Shown: positions 1-12,027 of the stretch, piece by piece
How the letters are laid out: every line of letters begins with the position of its first letter
How positions within the stretch are numbered: the stretch's first letter is position 1
DNA from: Periconia sp. R9002
Lineage: Eukaryota > Ascomycota > Dothideomycetes > Pleosporales > Periconiaceae
Length of the DNA stretch: 64,000 bases
Assembly: GCA_023627715.1 (NCBI GenBank)
Contig: JAMAHW010000076.1
Coordinates: forward strand, 62,001-126,000
Direction of reading: 5' to 3'
The notes under the pieces: model-generated
The model's input: only the letters and a program-made list of their open reading frames with translations
Databases searched by the model: none
What the model was told of the DNA's origin: nothing
Translations under genes and position numbers: made by a program

Positions 1-980
1 TCTATCCGAAAATGATCAGTGACTTCCAGAAAACAAAAGAGGAGTGGGAGGAAGGGATGGCATACGGCTATGAAACCTTTCGTGCGATCTGTGTCGTTGG
101 CTGCACAGTACGTGCACCTCTCCAAAGCAATGGCATATTTCTCCATGGCCTCTGCACCCCACGAGGCATCGGAGGTATAGTTGGCAAGCCAATTCCACTA
201 TAGCCTATGGTTAGACGATTCCCAATATCACGCTAAGTAGTGGACTTTGGATAGACTCACATCATTGTCAGACGGTTTGGCCCAATTCAATGCATTGACC
301 TGAGTACTGCCACCAAGCGTCGCACCTATTCGGCGTTAGGAAACTAATACCTGATACCTGAATCAAGTACCTTACCCCGAGGGTATTCAGTGCCAAGGCT
401 AAAAGTTATAAGTCAGTGGGCGTTGTGTTAGGTTAAGATGGCATTACTTACGGCTCTGCTCCAGATGGGGGTTCAAGTCCGTAATACGTGGATCCGTCGG
501 GCAAACGATAAACATACTTCGAATCCCGTCTGGCCTGCGTTTGGTTACGATAATGGTTGATATAAAATTTCCAGGCATGTCCGTCTTTGGGGTCATATGT
601 GCCGAAGTTGCTAAAAAAATCATGTCAGTTCTATTGTATAAATGGCAAAGGGCTTCCCAGCGAGTACGGAGTTCTCTGTTGAATCACTTACAGTCCTGGA
701 ACCGCTTCCAAGGGGGTTTCTCCTCGATCCCCACCAGCTTCAATCAAGAAAACGGAGTGTCCCTTGCGCGCCAATTCAGATCTATTGTCGCAAAGCTATC
801 AGTAACAGTCTTTTTTACTGTTGGGGGTTTGTTGTTGGCTAGGGCTTACGCTACAGTACCCCCGCCTGCTCCAGATCCCACGACGATGTATTCATATTCG
901 GACTGATTCGTGCGGATAGGATTAGCAGCAACGGCGGCGGCTGCCACTATCAGAGTTTTCCAAGACAAGTTGAGCGTCAT
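1..980 (-). CDS. GMC-family FAD-dependent oxidoreductase, 3' end beyond window
   Basis: Glucose-methanol-choline oxidoreductases oxidise alcohols, sugars or aryl alcohols with a bound FAD. No single long frame shows this gene; joining six exons does (850-980, 692-781, 452-610, 376-398, 261-325, 66-197, with a seventh starting at position 1). All phases agree and give 200 codons. The N-terminus has an alanine-rich leader that may be a signal peptide. The dinucleotide-binding motif follows as YIVVGSGAGGGTVASELA, with a downstream acidic residue in VFLIEAGG. The GMC signature region reads GATLGGSTQVNALNW, equivalent to the family's GGSS..N motif. Exon 4 is only 23 nt. The last intron starts GTATGC at 65 and ends at 2. 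The catalytic His/Asn half lies outside the window, so substrate is unknown. Family assignment is firm; the start at 980 is the first ATG before the FAD motif. Confidence 0.85.
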
Positions 981-1677
981 CGCAATGTAAATGAGAAGTC
1001 AATGGTGGCAATGTAGTAGCAGGACACAACGCATTTATACCATTCAGTCCTCCTTTGACTTGTTCGCATGACCCTGCATCTTGGTAAGCTGATTTTATCA
1101 GAATTGAGTAAGATAATCCATCGCAATTTCTCAATGGTCTTGGTACTGATGAATTTTGTAGGATTATCTGATCTACAGGATTCGTGGGGAATGTCCTCCC
1201 GACTGATGTAAGCGTGTACGTTGCTCACAAATCCTAACTTAAAGCTCGAGACACTGAAAAACGCGCAAGCAAGCGGAAATAACCGATACTTCAATCCGAA
1301 TATTGGTAAGTGCTGAAAATTTCATCGTAGGAAGTGCAGAAAGGAGGACACAGCACATCATCTCCGTAGTGTGAATTACGCATCACTGTTTAGTATTCAA
1401 AGATATTTTTGATCATAACTTGTTAATTGTGGAAGTAGTTTCGTAGAATCATAACGTAGATCAGGGTTAACTTATGAATATCAGAAATCAAGGAACCACT
1501 CCTGCCTGCCAGAAAACACAGATGAATCCTCCTAGTCAACCTCGGGCCCTCGATAGGTGCGTCTCTAGTCCAGCTCGTTCAACAATTTGTATCCGTGTAT
1601 TGCTTTCTGGGGCTCTCCCTATCCCACAATCATGTCAAGCATCGCATACAACTGTGATCGAAAAAACCCTTCGCCAT
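981..1677. other. intergenic, upstream of GMC gene and downstream of GNAT gene
   Basis: I see no convincing gene. Short frames here lack domain features and splice structure. It should hold the promoter of the minus-strand oxidoreductase. Confidence 0.5.
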
Positions 1678-2387
1678 CTAGAATCTCATCTCAAACAGGG
1701 TACCTGTCCAATTATGGTCTCCAGCTACAAAGTCTTCCACTGAAGCAAAGCCTTGGCTTTCGTAGAACCTTGAACATACATTAGTTCCTTGAAAAGACAC
1801 ATAACGACACTGAACACTCACCCAACGAGTTTCCGACCATTACCAGTCCAGCAGTCACCGGCTATTCTATGAATACCTAGTCGTAACGCTTCTTCTTTGG
1901 CGTGGTTGATGAGAAATGCACCCGCCCCCTTGTTGATAGAACTTGTTCTTCGGTCCGATAAAAGGGAGGCTAGGTAGAGAAATGGATTCTCCTCGTCTGT
2001 CTCTGGCAGTATCGAGCGAACATATTCGGCTGATTTAGCTTCCAGCACCATTCCTGCCACTGGTACCCTCACTCGTCCACTTTCGTTGGGCGATCCCGAT
2101 AGCTGCCTGACCTCGTCGCTAAGCGAGTCTGCGTCCACCTCAGCTTCAACGACATAGGCTCGGACCCAGTCTGGACTATACGGCTTGCCTTCAAAAGCCT
2201 CGCTCTTTTGAAGTTGAGTGAGGGTCTTCTTCTGGGCTGCCTCGTTATCCCCTCGCCGACGTGATCCCCATTGTCCCCCGCTTCCGACCGATTCAAGCCA
2301 CTGGAGCTGGCTGTCGAAAAATGCTAGAAAGCGTTCATTGTCTTTGGCAGTCAGGTTAGCAAGACGGATATGGAACGTGGTAGACAT
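1678..2387 (-). CDS. GNAT-family N-acetyltransferase
   Basis: Two exons, 1822-2387 and 1678-1768, joined across a 53-nt GTGAGT...AAG intron, encode 218 residues. The layout is that of fungal GNAT enzymes, which move an acetyl group from acetyl-CoA to an amine. The N-terminal part (about residues 1-60) is polar. A central strand has VPVAGMVLEAK. The acceptor helix NKGAGAFLINHAKEEALRLG is followed by GRKLVGFYESQGF, the typical GNAT ending in which a Tyr follows the cofactor helix. The splice is supported because FYESQGF continues the motif exactly where the first exon would otherwise stop. I chose the ATG at 2387 (MSTTFHIR) over an in-frame one at 2474, because the extra 29 residues look like leader translation. 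Substrate unknown. Confidence 0.75.
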
Positions 2388-2850
2388 TTCTGGGCTTTTT
2401 AAGAACGGTTTATAATGTTGAATAGCAGAGGATGTTCGAAAGACTGAGTTTGATTTATTGAGCGATATGAACAATCATGCCATGTATTAGTGTTACACCG
2501 TTTGCCAAGGTAGATGCCTAACTCTAGTCTGACAACAGGGTAATCACAGAAGAGGAATAGAAAGAGCCACGACTGATAGAGCTAGTTATCCAAACATGAC
2601 ATTTCGCATCTACGGTCCACTGCCCTACCGAATAGAACAAATAGATTTATAATGAAAATATATATAATGCTTTTGATATGCCAGTATTTTGCTGTAATAA
2701 AATCATTTCACGATCCAAAATACAACGCAGTCATCTCCACGCGCCAAGCCCCACGATCGCGCTTACATAACCCGAAACGAAGCTAACTCAACCTCACCTC
2801 TGGCGGAGCTCTACCAACGGAACATCACGACCCCACATTCCCACGCAACA
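2388..2850. promoter_or_regulatory. divergent promoter region (GNAT / NDUFS5)
   Basis: 463 bp between two divergent genes. It is AT-rich around 2640-2710, with no gene visible. It presumably carries both promoters. Confidence 0.4.
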
Positions 2851-3648
2851 ATGGCTTCAGGATACGGCTTGAATGGCGGTACGTATCTAGCACGTTCCCA
2901 ATGGACGGAAATAGCGGGGTTTGGCGGCAAGAGGAGGCACGGGCGGCGCGCAATGGGGTAAATCGGGCACCACGGGAGCTTTGCGAAAGGACGGCGGATC
3001 CACGACGGCAATGACGATGACGGCGACCATACACGAAGCACCAGCCAGATATACGTAAACGAACAAACATTTACCAATGCCGAAGCAACAACACACTTCC
3101 ACGCTGCGCCCCCCGCCGTCCACAAAACCCTCCCTCCGCTCCTCGCCGCCGCTGCTCCATAACCCTTCCTCCCGCCTCTTCCCACGCACACAAAGACCAC
3201 ATATATTGACATGTACACCCTTTTGTCTAGGCCCCTCGCGCTGCTTTCCCTTCTGGCAGGAAGTCCTCGCCTGCTACATGGCCAACGCCTCGTCCGACGA
3301 CCCAAAGGGCAAGGTGAAGTGCCAGCCCGCGCTCGAAGATTACTACGAGTGTCTGCACCACAAGAAGGAGGTGAGTCCAATATCCTCCATTACCAACTGC
3401 CACGCAACATACCGTTCCCCCCCAGAACAAACACCCTCATCGATGTGAACTAACCAGTGGTATGTGTAAATGACCAGGCCGCTCGCGTCCAAGCCATGCA
3501 AATCGCATACCGCAAAGCCGAGGCGGACAACCCGCGCCAGAACGCGCCGAGCGCGGGCGAGATACGGCGGTTGGGCGTGCTGGACGTGCCGCTCGAGGAG
3601 AAGAATCTCAAGGTCAACAAGTGGCTTCCGCACAGGGAGATTAACTGA
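2851..3648 (+). CDS. NDUFS5: NADH:ubiquinone oxidoreductase Fe-S protein 5-like (complex I, NDUFS5)
   Basis: Three exons (2851-2878, 3231-3370, 3478-3648) encode 112 residues. NDUFS5 is an accessory subunit on the intermembrane-space face of mitochondrial complex I, imported by the Mia40 disulfide relay. The protein shows a twin CX9C fold: CFPFWQEVLAC, then CQPALEDYYEC. A charged C-terminal helix and tail (AARVQAMQIAYRKAEADNPR) match the family's Lys/Arg-rich end after the second CX9C pair. There is no N-terminal presequence, as expected for a Mia40 client. The first coding exon is only 28 nt, followed by an unusually long 352-nt intron; the second intron is 107 nt. The start is supported by the splice phase and a short MASGYGLNGG head. 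Other twin-CX9C proteins are the main alternative. Confidence 0.8.
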
Positions 3649-4664
3649 TGGACGCGGTTGTTGGGGGATTCAGTTGAGTTGAAGAGGAGACGCACGGGGA
3701 AAGGGAGTTCGTCATGTATAAATACCTCTCTCTCTCTCTCTCTCTCCGAGTTTTGTTTGAGAAATATACAAATGTTAGGCAGAACGGTTTAAATTTTCTT
3801 TCTTGACTTCGAAATTTTTTTTTTGAGGGAGGAAGTATTGCGTGAAGCAGGATTCATTAAGTAGAGGTGAGTTAGGGTACGACTTGTCTACATAAGTAAG
3901 TGATGGAAGCGACAACAACAACAGCAAGCAAGACAAGGACAAAACAAGTACCCGCCCGTACAACCTGGAAAAAGGATAGAGATAAGAAATAGGGTGACGA
4001 AAAGCATCTCGGGAAAAAAAAAGGTTGGAAAGGTTAGAAGCAGGCAAAAGACCCAACAGACAGACAGACAGGCGAAAGAACAGCAAATCCCCCTTTAGCG
4101 TTTCCCCAACTCCTGTAGTTGCCTCTTTCCCTCCCTCCCTCCCTTTTCCTCAAACTCGAACCCCACAGATAAACAAACAAATAAACCACATACAACAACA
4201 GACAGCTTACTCAGATAAACAACAACAACAACAACCCATCCATCCCTTTATCCACTCTACCCCCTCCCACCCCCTTATATAAAGAAGAAAGAAGAAAGCC
4301 CACAACCCTAATAGATAAAACGCCGATTCATAAATGCACCCACCCAACCAAAGAATTCACCAATCAATAACCAATAACCAAACCAACAAAAAATATCCAC
4401 CCCCTTCCCTTCCCTCCCTCCTCCCTTCCTCCCTCCAAGCCTACCTCAACCCCCCCTCCCCCCAACAACCCCATGCGCCTGCGCCAAATTCCGATGAAAC
4501 GATCCAATCTTCTGGAACCCTCTATCCATCACAAACAAGCAAAAAAACATTAGCCTATGTTTTCCTTTCCAAAGCACTTGGATAAGGGAATGAGGGATGG
4601 GAAGTGGGGGAAGGGATGGTACGATACCCATTGGATGTTATATGATGGAGAAGAAAAGGATGTC
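3649..4664. other. convergent 3' region, low-complexity
   Basis: About 1 kb between two convergent genes. It holds a (TC)n run near 3727-3748, a CAGA run near 4056-4070, and long C/T and A/C-rich stretches to 4480. No coding sequence is supported. Both 3' UTRs and terminators should lie here. Confidence 0.5.
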
Positions 4665-7217
4665 TTACTTTGACAAATCGAACCCCTCCTCCTCGGGCTC
4701 CTCCTCGAACGAGCCCAAGCTAGCACCGCGCACCATGCCGCCGCCAGCACCACCGTTATTCGGAGGTTTCGACTCGAAGCTGGCACCGCCGTTCAAGTTG
4801 GAATTGGAGCGCGAGCGGTGCTGCTGTTGTTGTTGTTGCGAAGAAGTGCCGGCACCGACCTGGCGGCTGACGGGGCGGGAAACGGTGCGGCTGGGGCTCT
4901 CGGGACCGACGTCCTCGTCGTCGTCGGCCTTGTTCTCATCGTCGTCCTTGTCGTCTTCGGGCTCGATGCTGGGTTCGTCCTCGCGGATCAGGGGTGGGGA
5001 GCTCGGTTGCGGCGGTTCGTCCTGGGCGTCTCGCTCAGCGGCGGTTTGGCGGAGTTTGATGGGGCTGACGTCCGCGGGGGCTCGGGCGGGTGTGCTGGGG
5101 AGGTCAATGAATTTCCAAAAGGGGGCCGGGCTGGAAAAGTTCATGTATTGGCTGGGCACTTGAGCGGTGCTTGGAGGTGCGAGTCGTGGTGCGTGTCGCG
5201 AAACGAGCGGAGTCACGAGCGCGTTGTTGTTTCGGTGTGCTTCTTGATTGCCGCCGGCATTGTTCGTGGGTGGATCCGAGTACAGGGTCGGTGGTGAGTT
5301 GGCAGCTTCCCCTCGCAATCCGCTCACGTTCTGCTTCACAGGCTCGGCCGTTGGAGACGATTCTAGACCACGGTGTGCACCTGCCACTTTGGCGAACGAT
5401 GGCTGGCGACTGTCATCTGCGTCCGGGAAGAGAAGCCGCTTAGCGGGTGTCACAAACCGGTCTTGATCGCGAGGGTTCGGCGACTGCTTGGCATTGCCCG
5501 GTGGAAAGTTGGAGCGAGGGCCTCGTTCGGGCGTAAAGGATTGATTTGCAGTCGGGATGGACGATAATGGAGGAGTGGCCGACCGCGGAGGCGACTTGAT
5601 ATGCCCCGATCCACCTTGCTTCCTAAACACGTCCTGGTTGAGCGCACCTTGAAGTCGCTCTGAAGCATGCAAGGGCTCCCGATGATCGCGCTGAGAAGAC
5701 GGGATCCCCAGCGCGGGCGAACTAGGCCCAGATGTGCCTGATGGAAATGATGCTCCGCCACCCTTGCGCGGGTTCAGCATCTGCTTCTTCACAAAGTCCT
5801 CGCGCTCAGAATCGGCGATTTTCCACTTCATTCCCTTGCCAGGTTCGTCGGTGCGGCGGGCAATCTTCTCGAAGCTTTTGTTCAGCGATAGATTGTGGCG
5901 GATGGAGTTCTGCCAGCCGGCGCTGGTATGTCGGAAGAAAGCGTAGCGGGACTTGATATGGTCATAAATGTTGGCCAGCGTGAGCATCTCGTCGGGGCTG
6001 CTGAGAATTGCCTGGCCAATCAATTGTGCATAGCTGTGGGGTGGTTTGATATCCTTTGCCGAATCCGCACTGTAGTCAATATCTTCTGTAGAATCCATCA
6101 TCATGCCGCGAGGATATGCGGCGGGCGAGTCTTGACTGCGTAGATGCTTCTCCGACGAGCGAAAAGCCATGGGTGTATGGGGATTGGGGCGGCCCGGGGT
6201 GGATGTCAACAACTGAGCAGCAGCCCTCTGGCGTGCAGAGGTAGGAGGAAACGGGTCGTATTCTCGCTTTGGCGTCGGGCCGTTGGGATGCGCGTGAGTG
6301 AGATTCCGATTGGGTGGGTTTGCGTCGTCGTCGGATTCATTGATCTCGCGGTCTATTTTGATCTGGCGCCACAGCATGGGATGAAAGTTGTCTTCTTGGT
6401 TGGCGAGGAGGAATATCATCTGAGTTCCCATAATGCCAATGCAAATGCCCGAGTGGAGGACGGCCCGGTGTCCCTTCTGCAGTGTCTGGTCGTCCAATTT
6501 GAGGCCATTGCGGCTGTTGACCGTGATATACCACATCTCGGTGGTGGCATCGTAATTGATCTCGGCGTGCACGCGGGATATTTGGCGCTCAGGACCTAGG
6601 TCGATATCGACTCCCCAATCGTTGGCGTTCCCATCGCTGTGTGGCAGGCCGCCAGATACTCCGGGTTGAGAGCTAATGGGCGGGTTGGGGCGAACCGTTG
6701 CATCAGATCGGCCGATGATGAAGCGTGTCTTTTGGACAAAAAAGCACCAGTCCCGGCCAGCGACCTTGGCAAAGGCGGCAATGTTGTCGCCTTCCATCTT
6801 GCGCAGCTGCAAATCATTGGCATAGTCCACAGCGGCATGTGGCGTATAATGCTGCGGGGCGCGCAGGTGGTTGATGATGAGATTCTGGCGTTCGATGGGG
6901 TCCATGGGCGCCTCGGTATCGGTGCCGTTGGGGAGGGTAACATTGGAATCATTGCTCGCGACCGACTCGGTGATGCGAGTCCGTTGGAGACTCTCGGTTT
7001 GGTGGTGGAGGGCGTCGGTGGCATTCCCGTTGAGGTGGCCGTGTAAGCGTGCGCCCTTCCTCGAATCATGGTCGTGATCATGCTGGGGAGTAGCGACCCT
7101 TCTGCGCTTCCGCGAGGGCGTGGCTATCGAATCTGGGGTGTCGGCATCGGACTGCAACTGCGGATCTGGATCGCGGCGAGTGCGCAGGCCGGTTCTCCTG
7201 CTAGACGAGGGGGGCAT
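4665..7217 (-). CDS. FKH2: FHA-forkhead transcription factor (Fkh1/Fkh2 type)
   Basis: A single 850-residue exon. The order FHA domain then forkhead domain is the hallmark of fungal Fkh1/Fkh2, which drive G2/M and morphogenesis gene sets. The FHA domain covers about residues 140-270: RFIIGRSD carries the core Gly-Arg, then ISRVHAEI supplies the Ser/His pair that reads phosphothreonine, and a later strand has SRNGLKLD. The forkhead winged helix lies at about 391-480, beginning KPPHSYAQLIGQAIL and containing the recognition helix WQNSIRHNLSLNKSFEK. The rest is disordered. A basic KRRR patch near residue 38 may be a nuclear signal. A CAG/CAA-type glutamine run sits near residue 800, after an acidic Asp/Glu segment. 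Start ATG at 7217 is the only in-frame choice ahead of the FHA domain that fits. The exact paralogue name is uncertain. Confidence 0.93.
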   Translation of the reverse strand: MPPSSSRRTGLRTRRDPDPQLQSDADTPDSIATPSRKRRRVATPQHDHDHDSRKGARLHGHLNGNATDALHHQTESLQRTRITESVASNDSNVTLPNGTDTEAPMDPIERQNLIINHLRAPQHYTPHAAVDYANDLQLRKMEGDNIAAFAKVAGRDWCFFVQKTRFIIGRSDATVRPNPPISSQPGVSGGLPHSDGNANDWGVDIDLGPERQISRVHAEINYDATTEMWYITVNSRNGLKLDDQTLQKGHRAVLHSGICIGIMGTQMIFLLANQEDNFHPMLWRQIKIDREINESDDDANPPNRNLTHAHPNGPTPKREYDPFPPTSARQRAAAQLLTSTPGRPNPHTPMAFRSSEKHLRSQDSPAAYPRGMMMDSTEDIDYSADSAKDIKPPHSYAQLIGQAILSSPDEMLTLANIYDHIKSRYAFFRHTSAGWQNSIRHNLSLNKSFEKIARRTDEPGKGMKWKIADSEREDFVKKQMLNPRKGGGASFPSGTSGPSSPALGIPSSQRDHREPLHASERLQGALNQDVFRKQGGSGHIKSPPRSATPPLSSIPTANQSFTPERGPRSNFPPGNAKQSPNPRDQDRFVTPAKRLLFPDADDSRQPSFAKVAGAHRGLESSPTAEPVKQNVSGLRGEAANSPPTLYSDPPTNNAGGNQEAHRNNNALVTPLVSRHAPRLAPPSTAQVPSQYMNFSSPAPFWKFIDLPSTPARAPADVSPIKLRQTAAERDAQDEPPQPSSPPLIREDEPSIEPEDDKDDDENKADDDEDVGPESPSRTVSRPVSRQVGAGTSSQQQQQQHRSRSNSNLNGGASFESKPPNNGGAGGGMVRGASLGSFEEEPEEEGFDLSK

Positions 7218-9116
7218 TGTGCATGGACGCCGGGCACTGGTGGGTAGCGAGTCTTGCGCTGGTGCGAGCAGGATCTGGGTGTTTGCGGTGGCGACGGGAA
7301 TCGGGGGTCGCTTTCTCCAACTCTGCTTTGTGCTGCTGCGGGACTCGAAGAGCTGGGCAGGCAGATGCTGGCGACAGCAGAGGCCGTTGCGTGCCGGTGG
7401 GGAGGATGGCGAAGGGCGGGCTCTGCGGGCCGACGTGGAGGCAAGTGCAGGAGGCGATGGAGATGGACGTGGTGGTATCGTCGCTTTATGTGTTGTATGA
7501 TGAGTGGACGGTCGGAGGGGAGTGGAGGGTGTGCGTGGGTTGGGTGTTTGTGGTCAACGTGGTAGGTAGTAATGGTAATGGGCGTAGTGGCTGGTGAGTT
7601 CTTTGGCGCGATCTATCGGGACAGGCTTGTTTGTTTTCCTTGACGCGCCAAAACAACCAGAGGGCGCGCAGAGAGACGTCACAAGCACTCGAGCGTAAAA
7701 TAAAGGAGAATATCTAGATGGGAAGCAGAGGCCCGGCGGGCAGAGGGATTGCAAGCAGCAGAGGCGTGAAAAGTCTCTCTCTCTATTTTTTTCAGGCTGC
7801 ACGGCGTCTGATGTGGGCTTAGAAAGGCAGTTGCGGCTCAAGTGTGTGAACCATGGCCCGTCGCCAACTTGGGAGTGACATCCGTGCGCACCCGCATTTT
7901 GCAGTCAAAATCAGTCATCCCTCATTCAGTCTTGTAAAACATCCGTGGGTGGGTGGGCTACATCATGTCTCCTTTTTCGAATCGTCATCATCATCAGGCC
8001 CTCCTTTTTCGCCCTTGGCCCGCCCAAAGCATTCCATTCATTCAAAGCGGCGAAGAAAGAAACCCGTTCAAACGCTAATTAACCAGAATTTAAAAACAAA
8101 ACCACGCACACACACAAAACCATCACACAAGCCAGTCAACAAACAAACACCCCTACCTACATCCCTCTTTATTTTTCTTCTTTGTCCAACCCGCGCGCGC
8201 AATCTCAACATTGCAAAACCAATGACGTCCACGTTCCACCGGCCCCCATCTGGTACTTATCGCTACACAATCGATAAATAATAATCACAATCGATAGGGG
8301 AAAAAAACGACAATCAATCGTATCGTATCCGTATCGTATCCGAAATTCTGGGCGTTATGACGAACGAACCACGACGCGCTTGGCTCGTGTTGACTCGACT
8401 CATTTCATTCCACCAACGAACATTGAACGTTTGGAATGTAAAAAACCGCACAGCACTACAAAAGACGACGTAGAATTGTTTAAACACAGCGCATCCTTTT
8501 CATTACTGTCGTGAAATTAATCAAGCATGTCTCTGGGTATGCATGTACCTCCTGCGGTTGGTTCGTTACATAGGCCCGAATGACTGGAAATCGCGCCTCA
8601 CGCCTCACGTGCAACCCATCACGAACGACCGAGAAACTTCCAGTTCCTGTGCACTCATGCATCTAGTCCAGGTTTCCCTACCTGTCTGACCTAATAATAA
8701 ACTACGTAATAGCAATCTGTCTCCTTATTATTCATGGTCATCAATGCACGTTGTACTCGCACACACGTTGACAACACTGCTTCCGCCATGTGTAGGGAGC
8801 GTCACGGTATCACAGACGCGAAATTTGCCACAGCAGAGTGTTTGTTTGTTTGGGGCCTCTCTTTGTTGTCATCAAGGAACTAATGAATTAATTAGTCAGA
8901 GGGGCTGGTGAAATCATTCGCGTCGTGCTTACATACTTCACGTAAATTCAAGTCACTCGACAAAATGCATGGGAACATTAGATTCAAAAGTTCATTACTT
9001 TGATTCATTCATTAACTTATCCAAAACTACTCACTACCCCCTTTTAAGTCTCGCATAAAAATGCTAAAAACTTGAAAATTACAAAACAAACATTACTCCC
9101 AGCCTCAACTACATAA
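7218..9116. other. intergenic, forkhead promoter and beta-glucosidase 3' side
   Basis: 1.9 kb without a supportable gene. 7218-7600 is probably the forkhead gene's 5' leader. Around 8280-8345 there are repeated ATCGAT and TATCGTATC words. The part near 8880-9110 is AT-rich and probably the 3' UTR of the beta-glucosidase. Confidence 0.45.
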
Positions 9117-12027
9117 CTAATACGACGACCCCGACGGCAACGTCGCCTTAAGCAACAACTTCCTCGACGACGCACCAACAAACACCGTCTTGGTAGAATT
9201 ACTAATGACCCAGTTCTGGCTAACCGTATCCCAGTTAGAAATATCGCGACGGGTAATATCAGCCGTGAACTCGACGCTCTCGCCGGGGGCAATGGTGAGG
9301 CGGTCAAAGTTGCGGAGGACGACGGGGGGATCCTGGGGTCCGCCGAGCGAGACGTAGAGCTGAGCGACTTCGTCGCCGGCCACGGCGCCGTTGTTGGTGA
9401 TGGTCGCTGTGACCTTGTAGAGCGTGTCCCAGAGTTGGGGGTTTCCGCCGGGACCTCCGCCAGCGGCGATGCGGGGTTGGGGTGAGCCGTCGGTGGCGCC
9501 TGGGGGGTACGCGTGCTCGACGCCGTACTCGGGGTCGTTGGAGGCTTCCTTGAGGTCGGTCGAGTTGAGGTAGGGGTAGATGTACTTGTAGACGTAGGTG
9601 AGGTTGGATGGCCATTGGTAATCGGAGGCGTCCTTGCTTGAGTTGCCGAGGCTGGGGGCAGCTGTTGTGTTGCCCGTGGTGGGAATGTATGCAGGGGCGT
9701 TGACCCTGGTTACTACCAAGTTGGAGTAGGAGAAGTTGGTGTATGAAAGACCAAAGCCAAACTCGTAGACCGGTGTGATGTTCTTCTTGTCGAAGGAGCG
9801 GTAGTCGATGAAGACTCCCTCGTCGAAGTTGGCTTGAGGGCTACCGTGGCCGGCGGTGGGTTCATAGATGACATCGGGTCCGTATTCTTCGGAGGACTTG
9901 CCAATGGTGAAAGGCAGTTTTCCACCAGGGTTGACGCGGCCGTACAGAACGTCGGCGATAGCGTTACCTGATTCTTGTCCAGGCAATCCAGCCCAGAGGA
10001 TAGCAGACACGTTGGGGCTGTTGTTGAATGAATCGACGAGGACTGGGCCGACGGAGTGGATGACAACGATGGTGTTGTTGCAGTACCCAGAGACGTTGCG
10101 GACAAGCTCCTCGCCATTTTGCCACAGAGTAAGGTTGTTCCTGTCACCTTCGTTGCCATCGACAGTGATGTATCCTTCACCAGAGTCGGCATTCACGAAA
10201 ACGAGGGCGTGAGTGGCCTGCTTAGCCAGTGCCATGATCTGGCTGAATGCGTAGTTGTCGGTGACGGAGGCAATGGCGCCACCGTTGTCAGCGACTTCAC
10301 GCTTGATGGCTTCAAGAGGCGTGATGAGGTAGGGGAAGTCAGCAGTGCCAGAACCCCAGCCCATGGCCAGAGTGCCGTTGTCACATCCACGATCGGCACA
10401 TCCATTAGGTCCATACTCGGCCTCGCCAGCATCGTTGCCGAAGACAGCCGTGAATTTCTCGGTGCCCTTGAGTGGCAGTACGCCGTTGTTCTTGAGCAAC
10501 ACGGTCGACTTGGCCGCAGCGGTACGGATCGACTTGAAGTGGTCGGCTCGCACATCCACGTGCTGGTTGATGAGTCCGTATCCAACCTTTGCATACGCAT
10601 GCTGATATCCGTAGGTATCCTTTGACCAGCTGTTGAAGTTGACAGGGACAGCGTGTCGGTCACGACCAACAAGGTAGTAGGCGGCCATGATACGGGTCGC
10701 AGCGTCGTCCAAGCGCCATTCGGGGACGGTTCCATTGATGATAGATAGAGTCATGTTGGGGCCCCAGAAAGAGTAGCCGCTGTCGAAGTCGGTGTCTCCC
10801 TATCTCATTGTTAGCTGGTACTTTTGAAACGATGTCGGTGCAAAACGTACAGGCATGGTCATGTCGAGACCAGCAAGAGTCGATGCGACACCGGAATGTT
10901 GGGCGTCCCAATCCGACATGATGAATCCTTGGAACCCGAGTTCACCCTTAAGGATGTAGTTTTGTAGATAGGAGTTCTGGCACACTTGGGAGTTGTTGGC
11001 TTTGTTGTATGAGCACATGATGGATCCAGTGCCGGCACGGACAGCGTCGGCAAAGGGCCAGAGGTACAACTCGTGCAGAGTCTTGTCGTCGAGATTGGAG
11101 CTGACGGCATCCACGAAACCAAAGTCTCCGACATTGTTGGGCTGTCTGAAGTGCTCTTGCTCGTTGAGAATGTAGTGCTTGGTGCAAGCAATGACACCAG
11201 CGTCCTGGATACCCTTGACTGTCTCCGCAACGGCAATACCGGACAGGACAGGATCAGGACTGAATCCTTCCCAATTGCGACCACCCTTGGGATGGCGGCC
11301 GATGGGACCAACGACGGGACCCAACTGCACATCGACACCTTTGCCACGGTGCTCCACGCCCATTTGATAACCCCGACGGTAGAACTCGCTGCGATCCCAT
11401 GATGCAGCGATGGTACCTCCGGCTGTGAATGCGGAAACGTAGTCTGCAAAGCGGATGCCCAGCGGACTGTCTTGGGCGCAAAAGCCTGGGAAACCCAGTC
11501 TAGGAATACTGCCTGTGTTGCCAACGCAAGCTTCACCTTCCCATCCGACACCGGTGGTCAAATTGACCTTCTCCAACAAGGTCAACTGACGCACAAAAGC
11601 TTGCGCCTTTGTGTAAGCTTCGGCCCAGCCAGTGGCTGAGGGGTCCATCCATCTGTGCAAGTAAGTATGAGAGCGGAGCGTGATTAAAAAAGTTTCGAGG
11701 GTACGTACGGCGAAGGGTAGAATGGCGGGCTGGTGGCATCGTTCAAGTCTCCCGGCGAAGACCCATTGGGAAACTTTGTTTACCGTTAGCGCCTGCGCAT
11801 CAACAAAAAGGTCCAACGGGCGATTGGATTACTCGGAAAAACGGAAACAGCGCAAACAAGAAGGAGCGCCAATCGTGCACCATTTGAGCAGCTTCACGTC
11901 TTGCTACTTAATTTTGCAGGCTGGAGGCAGTGTTTGGGGGAGAGGAGGGAGTTGTTTTGCTTACGGGAGCTTGCGCGTTTACCAGGCCAACGGCCAGCAA
12001 AAATGCAGGAGCAAGCCAGGAGGCCAT
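9117..12027 (-). CDS. secreted beta-glucosidase, glycoside hydrolase family 3
   Basis: Four exons (11965-12027, 11709-11773, 10851-11652, 9117-10799) give 870 residues, the usual size of fungal GH3 enzymes that release glucose from cellobiose outside the cell. The first exon encodes a clear signal peptide (MASWLAPAFLLAVGLVNAQA). The catalytic barrel includes the GVGWEGEACVGNTG segment, GKGVDVQLGPVVGPIGRHP and KHYILNEQE. The nucleophile is the Asp of MSDWDAQHSG, about residue 290. The second alpha/beta domain has GLPGQESGNAIADVLYGRVN, and the chain ends in a fibronectin-III-like domain. Many NxS/T sites suggest glycosylation. Intron 1 is long (191 nt) with an AAG acceptor, so its exact end is the weakest point. 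Intron 3 joins DMTMP to GDTDFDSGYSFWGPN, a join typical of the family. Confidence 0.94.

Noticed and set aside
466..490. GGTTCAAGTCC motif resembling a tRNA T-arm
   Set aside because: It lies within coding exon 3 of the GMC gene, and no matching acceptor stem or D-arm surrounds it.
541..906. 121-residue plus-strand frame
   Set aside because: It is antisense to the spliced GMC gene and crosses its introns; the minus-strand model explains the region.
4597..5443. Plus-strand frames opposite the forkhead gene
   Set aside because: Shadow frames of a GC-rich, low-complexity coding region with Ser/Gly-only composition.
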